Source of the DNA: Acholoe squamosa
Lineage: Eukaryota; Annelida; Polychaeta; Phyllodocida; Polynoidae
NCBI GenBank assembly: GCA_949317995.1
Contig: OX439044.1
Coordinates: forward strand, 16,000,141 to 16,064,140
Length of the DNA: 64,000 nucleotides
Direction: 5' to 3'
Shown here: positions 49,701 to 62,415 of the stretch, in pieces
Layout: each line of letters starts with the position of its first letter
Numbering within the stretch: position 1 is the stretch's first letter
Translations under genes and position numbers: made by a program
Notes under the pieces: generated by a model
Databases searched by the model: none
The model's input: the letters and a program-made list of their open reading frames with translations, nothing else
What the model was told of the DNA's origin: nothing

Positions 49701-50479
49701 ATACTGAACATTTTATAAGGATATACCTACATTACTACAGGATATTTCTAAACTACAAATGCTCCTGTAGGGTACTAAAAATGGCCAGTCCAACGGGGCC
49801 AATTTATTTTGCATGGGTACATAGGCCATGTGCTCAGATGTCGTACAGGCCAACTGTGTTATTGCCTAGGTTACCTGCGTTATAAGCAGGCTTCTATCAC
49901 AGTTCAAAGTCAGAATTCAAGAGGATAATAACTGCAGTGAAGGGAGTGAGAGGTCCTTTCCATTTCCACTGCAATATCTGCAAACGCCACGTGAGTCGCC
50001 ATCAGTCCACCCCTGAACTCTGTTTCAATTTCCCTGCTATTTGTCACGCATTCAGACATGTGCCTGTCTTCAGGCAATTCATCTCAGAATGTGTCTTTCC
50101 TCATAAGGGCAGAACGAAAGCTCCTAGCAAGAATCCACGTTGTTCATTTTTAGTTCCAATCTTTGATGTATTATCACAGCATCAAAACTCGGTATATGTA
50201 TTATCATGCCACATTGTGCACCTAAATCTTTGTATTTGCATTTTTAAATCCGTCTTCTTGGTTTTGAGGAAAAGTCATTGTAACCTTCTCCCACAAAGCA
50301 GTCCCTGACTTCCTTACTCTTTGTGGAGATTCCCAAAACTTCCAGTGCTCTTTGAGGTCTGACATTACCAGATAGCATTGTTTGAGTTAGCCAATATGAG
50401 CTGGAGACCTTTTACCTGAAGCATTGAAGTAGCTCCCAGGGGTAGTGACCCTGGCTGGGAACACTGAAAAAAGTCTTCC
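49701..50479. other. no gene seen
   Basis: A reading frame at 49937-50308 has no recognisable domain and no splice context. Confidence 0.4.
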
Positions 50480-50700
50480 TGACAATATGACATGTATATC
50501 CATGTCAACTTGATTTGACACATAGAGCACATGTCATTGGGACATGGCACATATGTCATCATGACAACTGTCTTCATTACGCATGTCAAGTGGAGTTGAC
50601 AAACCAAATGTGAGAGTGTCAACCTCACTCAACATGCCTTTCACGCATGTCATGTGGGAGACAATTGTGACCTGTGCAGTATGTGTCAAAGCGATCAGTC
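50480..50700. promoter_or_regulatory. cluster of TGTCA/TGACA words
   Basis: Twelve TGTCA or TGACA words fall within about 220 bp, many as CATGTCA or ATGTCAAG. The word is the TALE homeodomain (Meis/TGIF) core. It could be a regulatory cluster or a decayed short tandem repeat. Confidence 0.4.
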
Positions 50701-51465
50701 TTCTTTTCTCTGTGAAGGCAGTGTTTGCTGCAAACTCAACAAGGCTGTAACCTGCAATGGTAGTACTAGGAAAAGATGTCAGATAAAAGAGATTGTTTTA
50801 AGGTTAACTGCTAGGTGGGCACCTTATTGGAATGTCATGAAACTGTTGGAATTGATTGATGTCCTTTAGTGAGTACTTGTAAATAATTAAGGTTTGATTC
50901 AATAGTGAGTCATTATGGTGACAGAAATAAAGGGTCTAATTTCTGAATATCTGAATAGGTATTATTACTGGCTGATGTTATCATTGAGAACAAATTTATC
51001 ATACATAGGTTACACTAGTGCCAAAAGAACAATTATGTAGAAAAGGTTAGTTAATGTATTATTCATATCACAGGGAAGAGCTGTTCTCTCTATATAACAA
51101 GCATGCTATAAGCGCAACACATTATTGGCAATCTATTGTCATGCCCTGTCAATAATACAAGCTTCCTGGCAACCAGGTAGTTCTTCATGAATAGTCAGAA
51201 ACCACCTTTAATATTTCCAATAAAGTCAACTTCGGTTTCAGTTGCCTTTTTTTTCTCTCTCTCTCTTTTTTTTTTTTTTTTTAAGCAGAGGTACCAGCAA
51301 ACACTGGTAGCATTGATTGTCTTGTATTAATAGACAACACAAATACAATACTTAATTCGTTATATCGGCTGATGCTTGTAAAAGCTTCAACATGTTATGA
51401 TATTATTGGCCAATAAACTTGTTTAAAACTCAAACTCATGGGGATAGCTTTATTAAGATAGATGC
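50701..51465. other. no gene; pyrimidine tract
   Basis: It contains a T/CT-rich tract at 51247-51282. No other feature. Confidence 0.5.
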
Positions 51466-51658
51466 CAGTGATGGATCCAGGAATTTGAGAACGACGGGGG
51501 GGGGGGGGCTCCTCTCCTTTAGGTAGAATGAGGGGGGAGCACATCCCTTTTTCTTTAGCTGAATTGACACATCAGGGAGGCAAATACATGTTAATGCACA
51601 GGGAAGGTGAAGGGGTGGTTGCCCCGCTACCCCCCCCCCATGTCAAAATCCACCACAA
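51466..51658. mobile_element. hAT-type MITE (decayed)
   Basis: It starts CAGTGATGGATCCAGGA and ends near AAATCCACCACAAT, with a long G run (from about 51495) and a C run inside. It is the same end type as copies at 53710, 59062 and 63826. CAGTGGCGGATCCAGG-like ends are known for many hAT-derived MITEs. Confidence 0.5.
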
Positions 51659-52159
51659 TAGACTTGTTCTCATTCATGACAGAAATGCTAATTACAGTAA
51701 TATACATGTAACAACAGTGAGTGGGCTCAAAAGGTGTTAGGGTGTCGGCCGATGTTAATGTAAAACTGGTGTCACCTTTCTCTGTATAAACTCGTATACT
51801 ATAGCGCTTATATCACAGGGACTATAGATGTCCGAAGTTTCAACTCACAGGTGTGGTGTCTGACGTCAAAGAAAGCCCATCTAGACAGCCCTCAATCTAG
51901 GACATAATACAGTTATTCTGCAACACACGGCAACGTCTAATATAGCCTAACCAAGAAGCTTGATTAAAGACACTTGTTTTTGATACATTAAAAGGCCTAC
52001 TAGTATACGGAGCAGCCAAGGCAGCTGGGCCGTATGTGTCTATATCCAAAAGCTGGCGATCATTCTCTTTCATCTTGGGGTGTATTCATCATTTGCCAGC
52101 AGGTATCATCATAGCCAATTTGTCATTTCCTTCTTAAGGCATGAATGCTTAATGTAACT
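51659..52159. other. no gene seen
   Basis: Nothing supported. Confidence 0.45.
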
Positions 52160-52560
52160 GTTCTACCTTAGACTTCTGATACATCCAGCATGGCTCTCTT
52201 TGTTCTTGTACCGAACACAAGCCACAGCAACAGCAACGCCCTCTACATGCAGTGCATGTTGATAACATGATCAATACCCGTATGTTGAATGGCGTCTGTA
52301 AGCCATTCGGGAAGTGTAAATAAGGCATTGATCTGCAGATTTATGGTTAAAAGGGCGCGTCATCGACCATTGGCGCCCCCTTACATGAATATTTCACAGC
52401 AGACGACATTGGGCTCCCCTCTGTTGTTCCACATCACGCCGCGGGGAGGCGCTGAATGTAGCGGTCATTGGTCAACAACGAGATCCTGGGCCTCATTGAG
52501 CTGTTATCGTGACCCCTGGTGGCGATACTTGTAACTTGTAATCAGAGTAAAGTCAGGGTT
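52160..52560. promoter_or_regulatory. GC-rich regulatory candidate with CTCF-like site
   Basis: CCATTGGCGCC and TCATTGGTCAAC (CCAAT type), ACGCCGCGGGGAGGCGC, and a CTCF-like site on the minus strand at 52511-52526 (ATCGCCACCAGGGGTCAC reversed) lie within 200 bp. An ATG-initiated reading frame (52289-52534) crosses it but resembles nothing known. Confidence 0.3.
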
Positions 52561-53709
52561 AGGGTGTTATAGGCGGGGGAGGATGCGGATCCATTGCCCG
52601 GTGCAAAGTTTGCACGTCGATTTGCAGTTTGCACGCATAGAGGAAGGGTAGAAAGTAGGGAGCAGGGAAACTGTAAATACAAAGCAGCCGCCGATCATGC
52701 AAAGTAGATCACACTAGGAGGGCTTTTAACTACACATGAGCTCTGCACTCGATGATTTATGGACGATATCAAATGCATGTAGATGGAAAGCCGTCCCTAA
52801 TCTCGCCTTGTTTTCAAGACCATGGTATAATTCTGTCGGTGATACTGCCTTTCTTATTAAACACATTAAATCCAGACTCCTCTGAGCCTAAAAGCACAAG
52901 TAGGCCTAGTTAGCCAACATCACCAAGCAGTCGCACATAGCCTACAGGGAATGGCCATACTGCATTATATCGGGTGTGTACTACAATTTTACATAAGAAA
53001 ACATCATTGAGTCATTTATTTCAAGAGCCAGCGAGCATAATGCATCACACTATAATTCCCATGGTTCTGGGACCAATCAGCCTCAAATTAGGGTTCAACT
53101 AAGGACACAGAACTCCAAAGCATCAACCCCTTATCATTCCCCTATCTGTACCTCCACGTCAACCTCACAAAGTGTCCCAAGGGATGCTGGCAAACTGCGG
53201 ATTAGATTACATTAAAACAATCCCCGGTGATTATACTTTACGGCGGGATTTGCTAGATCCTCTGCCCTTAATCCCATCAGCCCATTCCTCCACGGTGTGT
53301 CATCCTGGTGGTTTTGTCTGCCTCTCTCAACCTCCCGTCTCCATCTCCGGCCCTTCCACCGTCATCATAGCCGTCCACCCCTAAGCCACCGGCGCATTAA
53401 TTAGTTGCCGCAAATAAAAACCTTCCGGAATTTCCCCATGAATGAACCCCTAGCGATAGATTGTCAGTCAGTCAGCGGACCAGGTTGCAGCCTCCCCCTA
53501 TAGCTTCGATCTAGGCTGCTATAAACATTGGCTTTAACCCTTCCAGAAAATACCTTAAGGTCTGCTGATCATTTGAACAATCTCTATATGGGTAATACGC
53601 TGGAATTGCATCAACACCTATTATGAAGACATCTCTGAACACTTGTCAACCTCATAGCCCCACCCTCTTGATAACTCAACTTTAAGCTACATCCAGTATG
53701 CATCCTTGA
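52561..53709. other. no gene seen
   Basis: 53100-53400 is pyrimidine-rich with an open frame but no recognised domain or exon signals. Confidence 0.4.
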
Positions 53710-53857
53710 CAGTGCCGCATTTAGTGGGGAGCCCCCCCCCCCTTTTCCCCCAGTACTTACGAGTTTAACTACATATTTTGGATCCCAAAATTTACCCCAA
53801 ACGCCCCCTCCTTTCGGACCGCGCCCCCTCCTTTTCCAAATCCTGGATCCGCCACTG
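53710..53857. mobile_element. hAT-type MITE, about 148 bp
   Basis: Ends CAGTGCCGCATTTAG and CTGGATCCGCCACTG (inverted). The inside is GCCCCCC..., ACTTACGAGTTTAACTACAT and GCGCCCCCTCC, and is closely related, in reverse orientation, to 63826-63985. No clear 8-bp target duplication was found. Confidence 0.7.
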
Positions 53858-54473
53858 CATCAGACCAAGAAAATAACACATTACACTAAAGCACGTTGCT
53901 GCCTTTAAGGGGTTAATTCATCACAGGAAGAGCAGCTTCCAGCACTGAGCAGCTCAAGAAGTGGGTAGCTGGGGTATGGTGAGCAACTCGTCCTCTGACT
54001 CGGCGATTGGATATTACATGGAGTGGCCGCCTGCCAGTGTGCCAGTTATGCCGCACCACCCTGAAATATATCACTCAGTGAATTCAATAGGACGGAACCT
54101 AATTCCACCAACTATAGCGCAAGGTTGACTTGCTCTTAAAATCAATACTTTGTTAAAAGGGTAACTCAGACGTGGGTTAGTGTGAGATATATTTGAAAGG
54201 ATCAGAAAGTGTGTAGTACAAACTAGCTAATGATTCACCGTTCTACTCGTTAAATGATCCAATATAATGTTAGCTGCCTCGCACCCGTTGTTCGATAGGC
54301 TAACTTCAGAGAAAGCAGTACCCAAAATTTATTACATGTATATCATATTTTGGTAGCATTAATATCAAATGAAAATATTCTGGCATAGTTAGTGAATTAT
54401 GTATCACCATAAAGGAAACCAGCGGGCTGATCTGTTGCATCTGCAAGCTGAGATTTGGAAACGGTTTTGTCGG
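53858..54473. other. no gene seen
   Basis: Nothing supported. Confidence 0.45.
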
Positions 54474-54842
54474 AGGTGGTATTCCCAAAATGGAACTGAC
54501 TGACCTTAGGGAATCAATTCCCTGTTGGGTTGCCAAAAGAAAATTGGTCATAGAAGTAGTTTAGGAGTGGTCAGGAACTGGTGAATGCTTCCTAATTGAG
54601 AACCAATTCCCAGGCAGTTCCTTTCTCCAATTTCCTGGCCTTTCGACTATGGAAAGCATTCAGGTGGAATTAATCATGGAACCAGTTCCTCAACTTTTTG
54701 CAATGCAGTCTAATTCAGAGTATGTCAATTCCATTACAGTATAAGGTGGGAATTGGTCTCCCTGGGTGGAGAGTCGGGAGGAACTGGAAGATGCATTAGT
54801 TACAGTGAGAATTGAATTCCAAATCTTTTCGCAACAGCCTCC
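54474..54842. mobile_element. MITE-like element, second copy of the GGAGGCTGTTGC family
   Basis: The right end (CTTTTCGCAACAGCCTCC) is the exact reverse of the left end at 37586. The left end is decayed and its position is approximate. The inside is rich in GGAATTGG/CCAATTCC and AGTTCC words. No coding sequence. Confidence 0.4.
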
Positions 54843-57800
54843 TGATGACGTCATGATTGGGCAAAATGCACCAGATTACTGCTTGCACAGTACTGTTAGC
54901 CCACAATAAGATACTGTTTGTTGTAATTTACTGGCATAATATGTCTATTTCCCGTGAGTGATGTTACAAGATAACTCTACAGAACGTCCTGGTTTATGAT
55001 CTGTTTGCCAGTTAACCATTAAGTGCCCAACGGACAGATCGATTTAATATATCTGCCAATTCCTGTGCACACATATATGTATAGACACATATAGCGTGAA
55101 ATGAATGAAGTTCCTTTTCCATGTAAAATGAACAGCATGACACTATGCTATTATATTATATATAGTCTGGTGCAGAAGAACGTATTTCCTTCTCACAAAG
55201 ACCAATCTATAGACATTCATAAAGACATCACTGCTAGACTGTGTGACTCCCTTTTCATGGGACATTGCCCTTTCAATAGCAAACCCAGCTAAGCCTATAC
55301 AATCGATATTTGGCCCTGCTATAAAAGACACCACTGCTGATTCCTTCGGAAACTTCATTTTATCGATTCTTCACGCCATTAGACGTTAACAAAAATCTCC
55401 TCTGATTGTCCTTTCTGTAGGCGCTCATCCAAAAGTGCAGGATATAGACAAAGAACGACGATCCCAGGCCAAAAGGAATATGCTAACTCAAAGGGTGGTA
55501 GGGTAGTTTCACATTGAGTGGGACAATTACCTTAAGACAAATACTTGAGTTTATAGAGCTAGAAAAGTAACTCTATTGTTTATGCATGGTGAGATGCTGA
55601 TTTCAGGATTACAATAAAACTTAGAGAGATACTCCTTCTAATGAAAAGAAAAGAGGGCCTTGTATATATGCATGAACAGCTTTATAATATGTGGTCACGT
55701 ATCCGACTCAAAGTGAACCTACCCTAGTTGTGAAGGGTGAGCATTGGTGCTCCAATGGCTGGTACCAGTCCCAGGGAATGTTCCCATGGCTGTATATATC
55801 CTCCACCAACTGAGCAGACAGGCAGCCACTGGTTGTGATTGTGACGTCACATGTCATTAATGTCTTGTGTAAGAGGGGTGATGACAATCGATGTTTGTGT
55901 TAGTCGTTGGGGTTCTTTAATTACAAGTCATTATCCCACGTCTGAGGTCTCATTAGGCATCACTCCAGTGCCAACATGCATGGTTACATACTGCTGAGTG
56001 GACTCCTGCACCCCCTGGATTAGGGCTGGGCATAGGGGTAATACTACAGGTTTAGCTGGATTAGGAGGAGTGGGATGGTAAGGGAGATGTTGGGAATCCA
56101 GCAGCAGCATCAACAGTACTCACCACCTCTATATTCCCGTGTTATCAACACCTTATCAGCATCAGGTGTTTGGTGCTATTTATGGTGTACATATATAGCA
56201 AACACTGGATGAAATTGACAGCAGGTTTATTATGTATATATGTAGGAGGGTAGGACCCAGATGGAATTGGCAATTCAGCAAGGGTGTTGGCTATACTAGG
56301 CCAGTGAGATAATCCATACATGTGTATATCTTAATGTATCCATGGGGGAGGCCTGCTGCAGGCAAAACATGTATAGCATTCAGTCTAATATATTAGTATG
56401 ACATACCATTTATAGTGAAGATGATGAATATTACCTGCAATAATACAAAAGCCTCAACCTACCATCATCATATTAAGGACAAGTAAATGTATGGACTCCC
56501 ATGTAGACCTGTTATGTTACAAATTATCATTCCAGAAATGACATGTTCTCAAATGTTTGGGTTGGTACACATTCTATCTTTTTACGAGAGGGGAGGAGAC
56601 GCTGTACATGTACTGGGTGGCGTGCTTCTCTAGCCTCCAGGTGCCTCCAGTTGGTGTATAGCGTGCAGGAGAAGCCTCTTCCACGGTAACATTAGCACTG
56701 TCTGTACGTGTCCTCCGTGTGTGTTAGTAAACAGAGCAGACAAGCAGAAAGCCACCCACTCAACATCTGTTCAACTTGTACTCCAACTGCCTTTAACATC
56801 ACTGGAGGAGTCTTTAAGGATGCTGAGACGCCAGTGGTCTGTTTGTCGTTGGTCAGTCAATATTGGTATTTGGATGTCAGGTATGGGAGGGATCACACAG
56901 TTACATCCCAACAGTGATTTTTAAAGTGTCTGCAAATGCCTTCTCTTTTCTCTATACATGTATAAAACATACTGATTGGTAAGACAATGGGTGTTTCCAT
57001 CCAATATACACGTCTAGGAGATGCTGGCAGACATTCTCCACCAGAGAAGTCTGTTATCTCGTTTTTCTCTGTAAAGGCTTATCTATAGAAGCTCTGATTA
57101 AATGATAGTGTTACTGTCCTGCACGCTGATACGAATGCTTGTCAGTTCATAATGCTGGCCATAAAGATACATTTTTGCCAACAGAGAATCTTCCCACTCC
57201 CATCACATCTTCTTTCTGCATTCTTCAATGTACTCATCTGCATATTGGACAGCTGTAGCTTTGTATTATTCTCAGTCAGACAGCTCCACCTGCGAACACT
57301 GCCTTTCTCAGTTAGCACTAGTATCTAGTCCTTTCGCTCCTCCCACCCATATGTGAAAAGACAACAACTTGATATCGGGTATACCTTACCTAAAATAAAC
57401 GGAAACACACCTGCTCTATTGCCTTGCATTTTAATGTAATCCATTGACTTAATGCCCAGACTATTTTACAGAGTAGTTTATACCTAGAGATCCTGACTAA
57501 GAGAATGTGATTATGCATATGGAGATAAAGAGGACATTGAACTTTAACATCGCCGAGACCATTAGTTAATTGTGGTAATGCGATTATTATACATGTGATT
57601 ACTGTAAACCAAGGGAATACCCGGGTTAGTATACAATTTAGTGTGGGAACTAATGTCCCACTGGCTGAAAAATAATTGATTTAAACACGCATACCAGTGA
57701 CACTCACATTTTGATTGCACATCCGATTTCCTTTGCATTGTCCTGTTCACTATTAATTTTGAAGCATTTTGAGACACAGCGCCTTTACGTGAAAATCATC

Positions 57801-57878
57801 GTCAACCAGATTTAGCACTATACTTCTTTAAACTGTCACTTCATATCAAATAACCTCTGTCAATGCACTTCTCACTTT
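54843..57878. other. no gene seen over 3 kb
   Basis: Intron-like or intergenic DNA of even composition. Short open frames (for example 56708-56924) have no domain, splice context or conservation clue. No repeat ends recognised. Confidence 0.45.
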
Positions 57879-58340
57879 GTGCCATGCCCAATAACTACTT
57901 TCGGTATACTATTTTCTAATTCGACTGTGATGCCTTGTCCAGTAACCTCTTTCAGTACCAGGTATACTACTCAGTCTTTCTCTATACTACTCAGTATTTG
58001 GGTTACGGTACCACAGCCAATGCCCTCTTTCATTATACTACTCACTATCTGGGTTATGGTACCATCTTCTTTCAGTATACTACTCACTACTCAGGTCATG
58101 GTACCATATAAAATATCCAATTTCAGTATACTACTCTCTGTTTGGGTTATTTTACCACACCTAATACCCTCTTTCAATATACCACTCACTATATTTGTTA
58201 AAGTACCATATCCAATAACCGCTTTTAGTATACTACTCACGTTGAATTTTGGACTGTGGAGACAAACCCATTAACCACTCTCAGTATACTACTGAATATT
58301 CAGTCTGTGATACAGTATCCAATAGCTACTTTCAGTATAT
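57879..58340 (+). repeat. degenerate minisatellite, about 51-bp unit, 8-9 copies
   Basis: CTTTCAGTATACTACTCACT, GGGTTATGGTACCAT and CCAATA recur in order with spacing of mostly 51 bp (one unit about 42 bp). Because these lengths are multiples of three, one frame stays open for over 130 codons and encodes a 17-residue repeat (FSILLTIWVMVPxPIxS). It has no ATG start and no splice context, so the open frame is probably a by-product. Confidence 0.7.
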
Positions 58341-59061
58341 TACGTTTTAAACTTGTCATGCTATAGATAATCACAATCCCCAGTGTAGGTCTCCAAACTA
58401 CCACTCAAAATCTCATACCCCTATCCAGTTACCAGTTAACCATACTGCTATATCAAGCTGTTTTGTTTATGTGAAGTCTTTCAGTAGCCTGATGAACATT
58501 TGATCCAGTTTGTACCTCTCGGGAACAATCAGAGATGTAGCTACTGGCTATAGGTTTGATAGCCTGTTCACGACATGAAGGTTAGGTTTCGTAGCCCATA
58601 AAACCAAGTTTGGAAAATTACTCACCACCACGGTGTGAGGCACCTCCTCCAATAGGGACATATAGTTAACATGCTCACCGCACCGGTGGTAGTATTATGA
58701 TATGTATTTTAAAAGTGCTCACCAATTCCAATTTGTACGACAGACGCTATATTTAAGCTTGGAAGGAGCTTTGTATATCATGAACATGCGTATGACTATG
58801 TATAAACCAAAGCTTTTTCTAGTTTCTCCTCGGTCTTTGTTATGTGCATGTGCCCCTAGAAAGTTGAGTCCTTTCTTTCCCACCCTCATAGGCAAGAAGA
58901 ACCCACTCTAGGAAATGACTCTTGAATCTGCAGTCATCCATGTGAACTGTGCAGTGAATGATCGTATTTGTTTTGAAATGAAGCAGTGCAGTTCCCTAAA
59001 TGAAGCCACAGAAAACAGTACAATAGAGCACTGTGTTATTAGGATTCACCCTGAAAATAAC
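58341..59061. other. no gene seen
   Basis: Nothing supported. Confidence 0.45.
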
Positions 59062-59170
59062 CAGTGGCGGACTTAGAGTGGGGCGCGGTACTATACTTAA
59101 TAGTTTATCTGCCTATTATGGACCTAAAAGTTTTGCCCCCCCCCCTTTTTTCAAATCCTAGATCCACCAC
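59062..59170. mobile_element. hAT-type MITE, about 109 bp
   Basis: It starts CAGTGGCGGACTTAG and ends CCTAGATCCACCAC, with a C run and TTTTTTCAAATCC inside. The last two bases of the expected end (TG) are missing, because a second MITE begins exactly there. Confidence 0.65.
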
Positions 59171-59431
59171 AGGAGGGTCTTGCCAAAAAAGAAACGAGAA
59201 CCACAAAAGGAAACATGCACGTTTTTGTATTGCTAAAAGATTGTTTGGATAATCGTTTAGATGAAACTTGCACATTTTTTTTACACCTCAAAAAGAGCTT
59301 TCCATTCATTCTGCTGTACCTTTTTTTTGTCACTAAAATGAAAATGAGTTAGACATTTCTTGTTTTCCTCAGCACTCTCTGAAACGAGTTACAAACACAC
59401 TTCCTCGTTTTCTTTTGGCAAGACCCCCCTG
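59170..59431. mobile_element. MITE, GGAGGGTCTTGCCAAA ends, copy 2
   Basis: Inverted ends CAGGAGGGTCTTGCCAAA and TTTGGCAAGACCCCCCTG. The inside matches the copy at 48787-49044. It abuts the end of the hAT-type MITE, so it inserted into or next to that element. Confidence 0.75.
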
Positions 59432-60959
59432 ATCACTGTGAAAGGCTGGTACCAATGTTGTGGGAGAATCGTCGCTCTTCCGACAACATATTAATTATTT
59501 CTTACAGTGCAGGGCAGGGTCATTGTAAATGATACGCTGATCATAGTGGAAGTGGTGAACAGAAATGAACCCAATGCCAGTGTGTTTAGACTCCCCTATA
59601 TCATTAGTATAAAAGGCTTAGTGCATTTATCATGGGCATTTCCTACCCTATAACATGCGGCGTTGTTCATAACCACTGACCCTGAGCAACCAGGAGGGCA
59701 CAGTTCAAGAGACGTCTTAGACCTCAGCATGCAACACTACAGAAGTGATGGCAGGGCAGGCTACATGATATCACCTTTTAGTCACGCATACCTATAGCGT
59801 TGTCTTTGTGATGGAGGAGCTAGACACGACAGGGGCTTTTCTGATAACAGGGGAGCAGCATAGCCAAGTAGGAATAACCGCCCTGTAGATAAGCAAGCAT
59901 TGAGTGATATTGGCAGCGGCAGTTGTAGGGTATCAATAATACCCTAGTAGACCTGCCATACAAGCACATACACCCAAGGCATTGGTCACATAAAGATAGT
60001 GTCATAATATAGAGTGATTAAGTTTAAATATTAGGGCCTTGTGGGTAATATAACAGCTACTGGTGGTCTGTATATGTCAGAAAAAGATGGAGTGGTGTCT
60101 TATTTGCTCAGCGGAACGGTGTATTAGATTTGATCTACACAAAAAGAAGGCAAGTACTACATGATGGATCTGTGATGGGGAAATGACATTTCAATGTGGT
60201 TGAAGTCCTATGATTCAGAATTTGATTATAATAATCACGTTATAATTGCCAAAATAGCAGTGTGATAGGTTCTGTGAAAAGGGCCCTTTTGTGATGCAAT
60301 ATATGATGCTCATGCTTGCACTAGTGCCTTTTAGGTACTGATAGAGGCATGAGGTGGACCCAAGTTCCTCTGTCAAAATCGTTCTGAAATGTGATAACCA
60401 TGGTATAGAGATAAGATATAACCGTGGAGATATTCAAATACTAACCATACGGCCGCTATTCCCCAGAGCAATTTGTACTGATATTTCAACTGGTGAGGGC
60501 CGTGATCAGTTCGTCCACTCTGGGTCCTAACGCCATCACCCCCTTGTCGACATAATTCTCTCAAAAATGGGAGTCAGTGTCGGTTTTGGAATTGGCACCA
60601 TCCCAAAGCAATAGCTAACGAGGCAGTTTATCTGGCAATCTGGTAAACTGACTCCAGGGACGTGCATGGGTTCTCTGTGTCTGATGGATAGTCTGAAGAC
60701 TAGGAGAGCATACGTCTTGGAGAAGTTATACCCTGGAGAACCAGGAGTGGGACCACGCAAGTTATATCGATTTGATATTTGTCATTAATTCTAAGATATC
60801 TATTTCTATGAGCTGTGGAAATGGGAGCATGCTCTCTGCCTGCGTAAAGCCAGTTGTAGTATCTAGTATCTATGCTCACCATACTGATAACTGTCAACCT
60901 TTTTTTGGTATTTTGAAATTGACAAAATGAATTGAGTTTATTGAGGAACGCCCTGTTCT
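59432..60959. other. no gene seen
   Basis: Several short open frames, none with a domain. No repeat ends. Confidence 0.45.
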
Positions 60960-61500
60960 GAAACTAAACGACCATAATTAGTGCTAAATATCTCTGCTAC
61001 TCATTGGTATGGGATCAATTCTGAAACATTTAAATGCAAAACCTGGAACATCAACTCTGATTGATGACTTTAAACAGTCCACTGTTTATTAGATATGCCT
61101 TGTAATTAGACCACTGTCTAATTAAACTGAAATTGCACCTCCTAGTAGAATTCATTGTTTTGAAATTGAAATATAGAAAACTGTTTTTCACAAAGCATGT
61201 TAGCTGAGGCTTTTGTTGAAGAAATATGCCTAAATCTTTTGGATTCCAATGATGAAATGAAGCCTGAGATTTGCCTGCAAATGGTTCAAAATATCCGACT
61301 CCATTATGGGGAAGTTGCAAAGGAAAACGAAATGACAAGATGTGACAATTTTTTTCCTTCCTCTCCCTTGACAATCTGGATTTTTGCAAGTTTCAAACAA
61401 GCAATTTCAATTTCTGGGAGGGATCAAATTATGCAGGTTAATTAAGTGAAGAAGCTGAATTTAGCAGTTAACGATGCTGATTGAAAAGACTAAATAACAC
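60960..61500. promoter_or_regulatory. possible conserved non-coding regulatory element
   Basis: It contains CCATAATTAG, GTAATTAG, CTAATTAA, GTTAATTAAG and a PBX/Meis-like TGATTGATGA, with a second TGATTGA. Composition is flat and there is no repeat signature. An open frame at 61197-61445 has no recognised domain. Confidence 0.25.
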
Positions 61501-62292
61501 TTGAACAGCAATCAACGACGGACGTTTTGGAGCACCACTGACTAGCTTTCTTGTATTTACTGTGGTGCCCAGAAAATAAGTGCGTTCTACACAAATATGA
61601 CTAATTCTATAAACATTGAAATGCAGACCTAAATCTTAGCCGATCTAACCATTAATCAGCCAGGATATGTTCTGGAAAGAGTCAGGAAACATGGAAATTT
61701 GCAGTAATATTCAATGATTAACCGATTTCCTCGCTGATCTGGAGGAAGATCGGCTAATGGCTTTAGGCGACCCTACTTGGGAATAAACATCGAGTTCCTA
61801 TGCAATCAGATATATATGTACCCGTGGGTAATATCAGCTCTGCAATATGGGAAAGGTGAAGCCGGGTAGCTGGTGGTTTTAGGATTTCCTGAGGCAGGGA
61901 CGTAGAGCTAATCCTCTACAGTCAAGCTCAACCCTCAGACACGCCAGGAACCTGTAGATTTTAGCAACAAGTGAAAGAGATGAGGGGTTTCAGCCCTCTA
62001 CCTTGTCTCAGTCTAATCCTCAGCATCCCGCCCGAGGGCACTTACACAATAGATGCATCCTGTAGCTTAATCTGGGTAGCGGAAAGCCTGGAGGGTGAAT
62101 TAGTTATGAGACTATGCATTCAGTGGATAGCCATAGGTCTATAGCTCCTCAGTGAAGCTATTTCTTAAAGTGAGGCTAATACTATTTTCCCAAGTATTTC
62201 TCCCGATAATCAGTATTAATACCTAATACAGCCACATTGGTATCTAGTCTGACAAGCACTTTGAGCACAGTCGCCATCTCTGAAAAGTATAG
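61501..62292. other. no gene seen
   Basis: Nothing supported. Confidence 0.45.
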
Positions 62293-62415
62293 ATGTAATA
62301 CATACACCACAACCCCAATTAAGTCAATATGATTGTACTAACATGAACTACTGGTGTAGCACGTACACCACAACCCCAATCAAGTCAATAGGATTGTACT
62401 AACATGAACTACTGG
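62293..62415 (+). repeat. 61-bp tandem repeat, two units plus a remnant
   Basis: ACACCACAACCCCAAT recurs at 62304 and 62365 (period 61). Both units end CATGAACTACTGG. A third unit resumes after 63506 (CTGGTGTAG), split off by the element at 62415-63506. Confidence 0.8.
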
